Shown here: positions 7,873-13,778 of the stretch, one piece after another
How positions within the stretch are numbered: position 1 is the stretch's first letter
Layout: every line of letters starts with the position of its first letter
Assembly: GCA_050117475.1 (NCBI GenBank)
Contig: JASFMR010000093.1
Span: 1 to 13,797 of the forward strand
Direction of reading: 5' to 3'
DNA length: 13,797 nt
Source of the DNA: Fodinibius sp050117475
GTDB taxonomy: Bacteria > Bacteroidota > Rhodothermia > Balneolales > Balneolaceae
Notes under the pieces: generated by a model
What the model was told of the DNA's origin: nothing
Seen by the model: only the letters and a program-made list of their open reading frames with translations
The model's database searches: none
Position numbers and translations under genes: made by a program

Positions 7873-8520
7873 TTAATAATGGCAACCTTGACAATAGGTC
7901 GGTGGGTTGATATTGTTCTTGGCAACAAGTTTTTTGCCCATCTCTATTTGGTTATCTGCTTTGTAACCCATAGTAGTCACTTCTTTAACCGGGCGGACAT
8001 ATTTTTCCGGATTACGATGGCAATCCAGACACCAGCTCATACTCAATGGCTTTTGCTGATGTACAACTGCCATTCGGTCAATGCGTCCGTGACATGTTTC
8101 ACAGCCTACACCGACATTGACGTGCGCCGCATGATTGAAGTAAGCATAGTCAGGCAGATTATGGACCTTGATCCATTCAATAGGCTTGTCCGTCTTCCAG
8201 CTTTCCCGGATTTTTTTGATCTCATCCGGCCTTTTTGAATCTATCTGACTGTGACAGTTCATGCAGGTTTGTGTTGCAGGTACATTGGCATGCCGAGACT
8301 TAAAAACGTCGGTATGGCAATACTGGCAATCAATATCCAGTTTTCCTGCGTGAATTTTGTGACTGTATGCGATGGGTTGCTCAGGAGCATAGCCAACATC
8401 CGTATACTCGGGAGAGAAATAATACCAAACTCCTGCTACTAAAGCCGTTGTAAATATAATACTGCCGACGACAAGTCGCCGGGGTACTTCATTTGCCCAT
8501 TCGGGGAAAATCTGAGCCAT
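7873..8520 (-). CDS. actA: Alternative complex III subunit ActA (pentaheme cytochrome c)
   Basis: The 215-residue protein has one N-terminal membrane helix (about residues 15-35, LVVGSIIFTTALVAGVWYYF), which acts as signal anchor, and a periplasmic multiheme domain. Five CxxCH sites are visible: CQYCH 65-69, CMNCH 86-90, CETCH 140-144, CLDCH 164-168 and CQGCH 210-214, the last ending one residue before the C-terminus. Further histidines (SHKIH, HNLP, NHAAH) are plausible distal ligands. Five hemes and this layout match ActA of Rhodothermus and other ACIII complexes. In the complex ActA accepts electrons from ActB clusters and relays them to ActE. It is the first gene of the actABCDEF operon, so its promoter should lie in the 8521-8909 spacer. 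The start codon ATG at 8520 is unambiguous. Confidence 0.96.
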   Translation of the reverse strand: MAQIFPEWANEVPRRLVVGSIIFTTALVAGVWYYFSPEYTDVGYAPEQPIAYSHKIHAGKLDIDCQYCHTDVFKSRHANVPATQTCMNCHSQIDSKRPDEIKKIRESWKTDKPIEWIKVHNLPDYAYFNHAAHVNVGVGCETCHGRIDRMAVVHQQKPLSMSWCLDCHRNPEKYVRPVKEVTTMGYKADNQIEMGKKLVAKNNINPPTYCQGCHY

Positions 8521-8534
8521 AAGTTTTGTGGGAT

Positions 8535-8630
8535 TTATCGTTGCTTGTTCCGGATATACTCAAGAAACTTTTCGGCATGAAGGTATGGAAAATCAGACTC
8601 TTTTAGAACTCGAAAAAATACCTTCATCAT
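8535..8630 (-). CDS. Possible 31-codon small ORF in the actA leader
   Basis: ATG at 8630 (a second ATG follows immediately) opens a 31-codon frame ending in TAA at 8535, 14 bp before the actA start codon. The predicted peptide begins MMKVFFRVLKESDF and ends EYIRNKQR. It is basic, has no cysteine, and has no heme site or membrane helix. I see no Shine-Dalgarno. The short distance to actA would suit translational coupling or a leader peptide, but a frame of this length can occur by chance and I recognise no family. A 10-bp inverted repeat (8577-8586 with 8618-8627) overlaps it. Confidence 0.25.
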   Translation of the reverse strand: MMKVFFRVLKESDFPYLHAEKFLEYIRNKQR

Positions 8631-8839
8631 ATTTAAATCGAATCTAAATAGATCGATTTTCCATAATGACACAGCTCGAATTTAAGTGGGTAAAGATATA
8701 ATCTATTTTTCAAAAATGCTTAATAAGATAGGTAAAGAGTTTTCAAAAAATCATGAAAGCCTGGTATGGAAGGAGAGCTTCAATAAATACAAATAGATAG
8801 AACGAATCTCCTTTTCACTGAGTTGGGTGTTGCAGTACT

Positions 8840-8867
8840 TTTGCTGTGAAGTCTCAGCAAACTTTTT
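8840..8867 (+). terminator. Terminator-like hairpin upstream of the DUF420 gene
   Basis: TTTGCTG (8840-8846) and CAGCAAA (8855-8861) form a 7-bp stem with an 8-nt loop, followed on the plus strand by C and five T, then AATTTT. This has the outline of a weak intrinsic terminator or attenuator acting rightwards. No plus-strand gene ends before it, so if functional it would act on the leader of the DUF420 transcript or block stray transcription. Confidence 0.3.
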
Positions 8868-8909
8868 AATTTTCAGGCGTGCTTAAGATTAATACAGGAA
8901 TAACTTTGC

Positions 8910-9473
8910 ATGAATTCCCAGGAACCATTTACCATCGACTTGCTTAAAGATATTAGCCCGGCAAGGGCTTTAGGTGTTATACTATTAATAAGTGGTGCAG
9001 CTTTTGGCTTTTTAATTTGGCTTATCTATTTCAAAGCTGGTAGCAGCTACAGTTCCAATTGGATAGACAGTTTGCCTGCCCTTAATGCATTACTGAATGC
9101 CACGAGTGCGGTGCTGTTACTTTTTGGTTACCGGGCCATTCGGAACAGAAAATTCAGCCGTCACATGAAATTTAACCTTACGGCTTTTTTTACATCTTTG
9201 CTTTTTCTTATTAGTTATGTAACGTATCACAACTTTCATGGCAGTACGCACTTTCCGGGACAAGGGGCTGTTAAATATATCTATTTCACAATTCTTATAT
9301 CACATATCATTTTATCAGCCTTGGTAGTACCTATGATTCTAACCAGCTTTTACCTTGCCTTTTCCGGAAAGCTGAAAATCCATAGGAAGGTTTCTAAAGT
9401 TACATTGCCCGTCTGGCTATACGTTTCGGTAACAGGAGTATTGATTTTCTTTATTCTGAATGCCTATATCTAA
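8910..9473 (+). CDS. DUF420 family membrane protein (CtaM/YozB-like, probable heme-copper oxidase maturation factor)
   Basis: The 187-residue protein has five predicted membrane helices, near residues 18-41, 54-76, 88-107, 121-151 and 166-186. It shows the DUF420 signatures: LPALNALLNATSAVLLLFGY in helix 2, ISYVTYHNFHGSTHFPGQG after helix 3, a His in helix 4 (LISHIILSALVVP), HRKVSKVTLPVWLYVSVTG near the C-terminus, and conserved histidines H85, H107, H132 and H158. As I recall, the Firmicutes relatives YozB/CtaM belong to this family, and CtaM of Staphylococcus aureus is needed for function of an aa3-type quinol oxidase. A role in oxidase assembly or heme delivery is inferred here, and the divergent arrangement with the ACIII operon supports it. 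The start at 8910 is the only ATG near the N-terminus. The 3' end converges with ppk1 across 40 bp. Confidence 0.85.
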   Translation: MNSQEPFTIDLLKDISPARALGVILLISGAAFGFLIWLIYFKAGSSYSSNWIDSLPALNALLNATSAVLLLFGYRAIRNRKFSRHMKFNLTAFFTSLLFLISYVTYHNFHGSTHFPGQGAVKYIYFTILISHIILSALVVPMILTSFYLAFSGKLKIHRKVSKVTLPVWLYVSVTGVLIFFILNAYI

Positions 9474-9513
9474 TTGCCAAAATGTTTTGAACAATTAGGT
9501 ATAAGAAGATTTA

Positions 9514-11919
9514 CTAACTGAATGCACGTTTTTGAGCATTCTTCATCATCATATTATGAAAGTTGAAGATTTTCTCTTCCTTGCCGGGACGTCGAAGTGT
9601 ATAAGATCCATCGGAATGCATATCCCATGCGAGGTAGTTATCCTGTAGTGCCTTTTTTAGCACAGTGGTAATCCGTTTTTTAAGAGGGGGCAGGATTATT
9701 GGCACAATAGCCTCAACACGCTCATTTAGATTTCGATATCGCCAGTCGGCGCTTCCTATGTAGATTTTGGGATCTCCTTCGTTACCGAAAAAGTAAATAC
9801 GGTCATGTTCCAGAAAGCGGCCTATGATACTAAGGATTCGAATATTTTCACTGTAACCTTTTAATTGGGGTCTTAGTCTCGAATGTCCCCGCACAATCAG
9901 ATCAATTTTTACGCCTGCTTGGGAAGCAGTATATAATTTTTGGATCACATCCACATCGTCAAGGGCATTCATCTTGGCAATGATACGTCCCTTTTTGCCT
10001 TCTTGAGCTAACTCAATCTCCCGATTTATAAGGGCATCCAATGTTTTGCGCATATTATGAGGTGCCACTATCAATTTACGGAACTGTTGTTCGGGGGCAT
10101 AGCCTGTAAGGAAGTGAAAGAGGTTTGTGACATCGTAGCAGAGATCAATATCATCGGTCAAGAGACCCATATCGGTATAAATTTCGGCTGTATGTATATG
10201 GTAATTACCAGTGCCGAGATGACAATAGCCCACATGCTTATCGCCTTCGCGACGCACAATCAATGCAACTTTAGCGTGCGTCTTCAATCCGACCAGTCCA
10301 TAGGCTACATGGACACCGGCATTTTCAAGCTTCCTGCCCCATTCAATATTACTTGCCTCGTCGAAACGGGCTTTAACTTCTACCAGCACGGCTACCTGTT
10401 TGCCTTTCTCGGCTGCTCTTATAAGGGCTTCAACAATCGGAGAATCATCTGAGGTCCGATACAGAGTTTGTTTTATCGCTACAACTTGGGGATCGTCTGC
10501 AGCCTCTTCAATTAAGCGACGGACACTAGCCGAAAATGATTCATACGGATGATGGACGAGTAAATCTCCTTTTTTAATGATTTCGAAAATGTTTGGTCGT
10601 TCATCAGATGAACCTTCGTGGTAAAGGGGCTTGGGGACCACGGGATGCCATTTCTTATAACGGAGACGGGGAATATTTGTCTCAGAGAGTGTAAAACAGG
10701 CAGTTAAATCCAATAAACCTTCTACATTAATAATGTCGTTATTATCCAACTCAAGTTCACTCTTCAGCAAATTCAGGATCTGGGCATCCGCATTTTCTTC
10801 AACTTCCATGCGAACGACTTCTGCGAATCGACGTTCTCGCAGTTCTTCGGAAATCAGTGAGAGCAGATCTTCGGCCTCTTCTTCATTCCTGCGCACATCG
10901 GCATTCCTGGTAATGCGAAACAGGCAGGTACTAATGATTTCCATGCCCGGAAATAACCGCTGTATATTGTGGCGGATAATTTCCTCGATGGGCACATAAT
11001 GGAAAGCATATGTTTTGCTTTTTACCGGTATCCATCGGGGCTGATTAGAAGGGATCTTGAGTCGGGCGAAGTTGAAGTCATCCTGCTTGGGACGCCTAAG
11101 TTTTACAGCCAGCGATAAGCTTAGGTTAGAAATAAATGGAAATGGATGACCGGGATCGACTGCCAGGGGGGTAAGTGTAGGATAAATATGATCCAGGAAA
11201 TATTCATCCAGTTCCCGCTTTTGCTCTTCCTCCAACATACCATAGCCGGATATTTTGATCGAAGCCTCTCGTTCGATGGCGGGACGGAGCAGCTGATTCC
11301 ATACCCCAGAGATTTTTTTCAGCATTCTGTTTGCCTGGTCTTGAACAAGCTCAATCTGTTTTTCCGGTGTGCGTCCATCCGGACTCAGATCATCCACCTC
11401 GGCTGCCTTCTGTCGTTTTAGCCCTCCAACCCTTTTCTGTATAAATTCATCCAGATTGCTTGCAGTGATGGCGATAAACCTGAGTCGTTCTAATAGTGGA
11501 TTACGAGAGTCCATCGCCTGATGCAGTACCCGCCAATTAAAGTCGATCCATCCAAGTTCTCGGTTTAAATATAAAGACGGATGGTCAAGGGGGGCATTTT
11601 CAGGAATTTCCTGCGGTCGTACAGACCAAGAGATTGCGGATGTATAATCTTCCCCATCCGTTAATGCTTTTTGGCTGGTTTTCTTAGAAACCCAAGCCTG
11701 TTTCCCCACATTCCAAGAAATGTTATTGTCTTTTATTTCCCGGAATTTTTTCTTCACTATTTGATGGAGGGTTTTCTGTCCGCCTTTGGAAACATGGATA
11801 TATTCTTCTCCGAAATTCGATTCAATCTTCGGAATGATTTCATTTCTTTTGACAGCCCCTTTTAGTTTTATTTCATTGAGCAGCCAAACCGCTATTTCCT
11901 GAGGTGTATAGTTTGACAC
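9514..11919 (-). CDS. ppk1: Polyphosphate kinase 1 with N-terminal DUF6953-like winged-helix extension
   Basis: PPK1 reversibly transfers the terminal phosphate of ATP onto polyphosphate at the membrane. The core starts near residue 115 (SLYLNRELGWIDFNWRVLHQ, the PPK N domain). The two catalytic-domain histidines are His548 in LKTHAKVALIVRRE (the phosphorylated His, E. coli H435) and His705 in GRFLEHDRIYFF (E. coli H592); their 157-residue spacing equals that of E. coli. The usual RGICCLRPG segment instead reads RGHSRLRPQ. Residues 4-78 form an extra domain (TPQEIAVWLLNEI, SNFGEEYIHVSKGGQ, VGKQAWVSKK) resembling DUF6953, so the protein is over 100 residues longer than usual. I chose GTG 11919 (801 residues) because AAAGGGA precedes it at good spacing and a TATATTTG box lies just upstream. 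A TTG at 11952 would give 812 residues but overlaps that box. The gene is monocistronic by context. Confidence 0.9.
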   Translation of the reverse strand: MSNYTPQEIAVWLLNEIKLKGAVKRNEIIPKIESNFGEEYIHVSKGGQKTLHQIVKKKFREIKDNNISWNVGKQAWVSKKTSQKALTDGEDYTSAISWSVRPQEIPENAPLDHPSLYLNRELGWIDFNWRVLHQAMDSRNPLLERLRFIAITASNLDEFIQKRVGGLKRQKAAEVDDLSPDGRTPEKQIELVQDQANRMLKKISGVWNQLLRPAIEREASIKISGYGMLEEEQKRELDEYFLDHIYPTLTPLAVDPGHPFPFISNLSLSLAVKLRRPKQDDFNFARLKIPSNQPRWIPVKSKTYAFHYVPIEEIIRHNIQRLFPGMEIISTCLFRITRNADVRRNEEEAEDLLSLISEELRERRFAEVVRMEVEENADAQILNLLKSELELDNNDIINVEGLLDLTACFTLSETNIPRLRYKKWHPVVPKPLYHEGSSDERPNIFEIIKKGDLLVHHPYESFSASVRRLIEEAADDPQVVAIKQTLYRTSDDSPIVEALIRAAEKGKQVAVLVEVKARFDEASNIEWGRKLENAGVHVAYGLVGLKTHAKVALIVRREGDKHVGYCHLGTGNYHIHTAEIYTDMGLLTDDIDLCYDVTNLFHFLTGYAPEQQFRKLIVAPHNMRKTLDALINREIELAQEGKKGRIIAKMNALDDVDVIQKLYTASQAGVKIDLIVRGHSRLRPQLKGYSENIRILSIIGRFLEHDRIYFFGNEGDPKIYIGSADWRYRNLNERVEAIVPIILPPLKKRITTVLKKALQDNYLAWDMHSDGSYTLRRPGKEEKIFNFHNMMMKNAQKRAFS

Positions 11920-11949
11920 GAATTTCCCTTTTCCGTTAAATCTGATTGG

Positions 11950-11957
11950 CAAATATA
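11950..11957 (-). promoter_or_regulatory. Candidate ppk1 promoter -7 box (TATATTTG)
   Basis: On the minus strand TATATTTG exactly fits the Bacteroidota -7 consensus TAnnTTTG and lies about 30 nt upstream of the GTG start at 11919. That leaves room for a short leader containing the AAAGGGA ribosome-binding site. The -33 partner is weak: only a T-rich stretch near 11981-11987 at slightly long spacing. The box also argues against the TTG start at 11952. Confidence 0.5.
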
Positions 11958-11993
11958 GAATAAAAACGGGACTGCCATGGGAAAAATTGGGTA

Positions 11994-12012
11994 TGTTAAC
12001 ATTATGTTAACA
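11994..12012. promoter_or_regulatory. Candidate Pho-box-like operator upstream of ppk1
   Basis: TGTTAACA occurs at 11994-12001 and again at 12005-12012, separated by TTA, so the repeats are 11 bp apart, one helical turn. Read as direct repeats this is TTAACA-N5-TTAACA, the spacing and sequence of PhoP boxes in Bacillus subtilis, and the 11-bp periodicity of E. coli PhoB boxes. Each unit is itself a palindrome, so orientation is ambiguous. It lies 36 bp upstream of the candidate ppk1 -7 box. Phosphate-starvation control of ppk genes is well known elsewhere; here it is inference. Confidence 0.45.
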
Positions 12013-12088
12013 CAAGATTGAGTGAGGCCCTGTATTTAATTCTTTAGGCAGTCCCTACATTTACGTCATTACGAAGGCTCTAAATAAA

Positions 12089-12113
12089 ATCCCCCTCTTA
12101 AAAAAGGGGGGAT
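12089..12113 (-). terminator. Palindromic terminator between the UPF0173 gene and ppk1
   Basis: ATCCCCC and GGGGGAT arms surround an A/T-rich loop (CCCCCT at 12091-12096 pairs with AGGGGG at 12105-12110). On the minus strand the stem is followed by ATTTTATTT, as expected of an intrinsic terminator for the UPF0173 transcript that ends at 12170. A second small hairpin, CCCAA-AAA-TTGGG (12130-12142), lies between the stop codon and this palindrome. The symmetric ATCCCCC...GGGGGAT form also resembles dispersed palindromes found in many genomes, so it may be a member of a repeat family. Confidence 0.5.
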
Positions 12114-12169
12114 AAGAAATTTTTCAATTCCCAAAAATTGGGTATTCAGTAAAATTTTGTGATAAATGG

Positions 12170-12874
12170 TTATATCAGGAAATTTTCTCCGGCTTCAGGA
12201 ATCCACACTTCTGTATCGGTGGCATCCTCGGTATATTTTTTGAAATCCTGGGGGTCTCCGGCCAATACTGGAAATGTGCCGTAGTGAATCGGTATTGCGA
12301 AATCTGCCTGAATGAGGTCGCAACACATGGCAGCCTCTTCCGGTCCCATAGTGTAATAGTCGCCCATGGGAACTGCTATGATATCCGGCTGGTAAAGCTC
12401 ACCATAAAGTTCAAGGTCATAAAAAATATTGGTATCCCCCAAGTGATAAAAAGTGATGTCATCATCAAAAGAAATGACCAAGCCGCCCGGATCTCCGGCA
12501 TATTCCCCCTGAAAAGAAGAACTATGATTGGCTGAAACCAGAGTAACAGAAAAATCATCAAATTCAATAGTCCCGCCTTTATTAAATTCTACGGCCTGGT
12601 CTTCTTTGAGGCCATTTTTTTTAAGTAATCCCGATAGCTCAACAATTGAAACTACCTGGCAACCTGTACGTTCTGCGATATCCAGGGTATCTCCGACATG
12701 ATCACCGTGGCCATGGGTAAGTAAAATATAGTCGATATCATCCGGTTGCTTGAAATGGTCGGGAGTAGTAGGGTTCTGTGATAAAAAAGGATCGACCAGG
12801 ATTTGTGAACCCCCTGGGCTGACTAATTTAAAAGCGGAATGTCCCAGCCAATATGCTTCAACAGATGTTTCCAT
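12170..12874 (-). CDS. UPF0173 family metal-dependent hydrolase (metallo-beta-lactamase fold)
   Basis: The 234-residue protein is a compact metallo-beta-lactamase-fold enzyme of the UPF0173 (YtkL-like) group. It opens with the family start YWLGHSAFKL, followed by ILVDPFLSQNP. Metal ligands are visible in order: THGHGDHVGD (His54, His56, Asp58, His59), His117 in SANHSSSF, Asp147 in HLGDTNIF and His197 in IPIHYGTFPV. All expected ligands are present, so it should be an active, probably dinuclear hydrolase. The physiological substrate of this family is unknown. There is no signal peptide or membrane segment, so it is cytosolic. Length is normal for the family. It is separated from ppk1 by a terminator, so it is likely its own transcription unit, and it is divergent from the yciO-like gene across an AT-rich spacer. 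The ATG at 12874 fits the conserved N-terminus. Confidence 0.92.
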   Translation of the reverse strand: METSVEAYWLGHSAFKLVSPGGSQILVDPFLSQNPTTPDHFKQPDDIDYILLTHGHGDHVGDTLDIAERTGCQVVSIVELSGLLKKNGLKEDQAVEFNKGGTIEFDDFSVTLVSANHSSSFQGEYAGDPGGLVISFDDDITFYHLGDTNIFYDLELYGELYQPDIIAVPMGDYYTMGPEEAAMCCDLIQADFAIPIHYGTFPVLAGDPQDFKKYTEDATDTEVWIPEAGENFLI

Positions 12875-13103
12875 AATTTCCGATATATTTAATTAATGAT
12901 TGTGAAATATGTATTGATTATCCGAAATCAATGTATTATTAATAACATTCGAAAGTACAGTTAATAAAAGAGTTATAATATCTTGATAATCAAAGCAGTT
13001 CCTTTCAGTTTATTATCACAACTTTTTAATAGGTATCATTCCTTTTGTTCTTTCGATCTTATCTGAAATAGGTGCTAACTTCTAAAAAAGATTGAGGTTT
13101 ATA
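12875..13103. promoter_or_regulatory. Divergent AT-rich spacer between UPF0173 and yciO-like genes
   Basis: This 229-bp spacer must serve two divergent genes. I find no clear TAnnTTTG box in either direction. It holds a palindrome ATTGATT-N6-AATCAAT (12913-12932), a perfect 11-bp palindrome TTGATAATCAA (12983-12993) that shares the GATAATC core with it, and an imperfect palindrome AATGT-N10-ACATT (12930-12949). The GAGG ribosome-binding site of the yciO-like gene is at 13094-13097. I see no coding frame of note. Confidence 0.4.
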
Positions 13104-13775
13104 ATGGCAGAACGCATTAAACTGCATCCAGAAACTCCACATGCAAAAAGAATATTTGAAGTAGCTGATAAAATTAAAGGTGGCTCTGTTGTACTTTTTC
13201 CCACCGACAGCCAGTACGCCATCGGTTGCGATTATAAAAATAAAAAAGGTATTGATCGTATTCGTGAAGTCCGGAATCTTGGTAGCGATGATCATCTCAC
13301 AATCCTATGCGATTCTCTTTCCGGGATTGCCAAGTTTGCACACATTTCAGATCATAATTTTAAGCTCATAAAACGTCTTATACCGGGGCCGTTTACCTTT
13401 ATTTTGCCGGCAACTAAAGAAGTACCCAAGCTGCTCGTGCATCCCAAGAAAAAAACGGTTGGATTTCGCGTACCGGATTACCCCATATGTGAAGGGCTTG
13501 TGCGCGAAGTCGGGCATCCTATGCTGGCTATAACAGCAAAAAAACCTGGGATGGGGAGCACTGCACTTGAAAAATTTGAACGGGAACCTTTTTTAAGGGA
13601 ATTTGAAAAATTGGTAGATATAATTATAGATAATCAACAGGATTTACCTGCCAAGGAAACAACTATTCTAGATATGACAGACGACAATACAAAGATACTT
13701 CGACGGGGGCTTGGAATTGAAAAGGTGGAAGAGGTGTTTCGGACACAGCGTGAACCTTTGGAACAAAAAATATAA
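13104..13775 (+). CDS. yciO: YciO/YrdC/Sua5 family protein (threonylcarbamoyl-AMP synthase-like)
   Basis: The 223-residue protein belongs to the Sua5/YciO/YrdC family, whose best-known members make threonylcarbamoyl-AMP for the tRNA t6A modification. It looks most like the YciO branch: HPETPHAKRIFEVADKIKGG at the N-terminus, FPTDSQYAIGCD at 32-43, then REVRNLGSDDHLTILCDS, PGPFTFILPATKEVP, KKKTVGFRVPDYPI, HPMLAITAK, and a C-terminal TTILDMTDDNTKILRRGLG. YciO itself may not be the main t6A enzyme, so the role is less certain than the family. There is no Sua5 C-terminal domain. I prefer ATG 13104, because GAGG stands six bases upstream; a TTG at 13092 would swallow that site. The next ATG follows three bases after the stop, suggesting an operon to the right. 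Confidence 0.88.
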   Translation: MAERIKLHPETPHAKRIFEVADKIKGGSVVLFPTDSQYAIGCDYKNKKGIDRIREVRNLGSDDHLTILCDSLSGIAKFAHISDHNFKLIKRLIPGPFTFILPATKEVPKLLVHPKKKTVGFRVPDYPICEGLVREVGHPMLAITAKKPGMGSTALEKFEREPFLREFEKLVDIIIDNQQDLPAKETTILDMTDDNTKILRRGLGIEKVEEVFRTQREPLEQKI

Positions 13776-13778
13776 CAG

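Larger units (their letters stand above)
8521..8909. promoter_or_regulatory. Divergent spacer between actA and the DUF420 gene
   Basis: This 389-bp AT-rich spacer must hold promoters for the ACIII operon (leftwards) and the DUF420 gene (rightwards). On the plus strand TAACTTTG (8901-8908) fits the Bacteroidota -7 box TAnnTTTG, but it ends one base before the DUF420 ATG and has no clear TTTG box at the expected distance upstream. I found no convincing TAnnTTTG box facing actA. The spacer contains three inverted repeats: 8577-8586 with 8618-8627, 8770-8776 with 8807-8813, and 8840-8846 with 8855-8861. Beyond the possible small ORF next to actA I see no gene here. Confidence 0.5.

Noticed and set aside
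9474..9513. Bidirectional terminator between the DUF420 gene and ppk1
   Set aside because: The only pairing seen is CAAAA/TTTTG with a 2-nt loop, too weak and AT-only to call a terminator.
11920..11952. Longer PPK1 starting at TTG 11952
   Set aside because: The TTG overlaps the TATATTTG promoter-like box, whereas GTG 11919 has an AAAGGGA site at proper spacing. The choice is not certain and does not affect the domain call.
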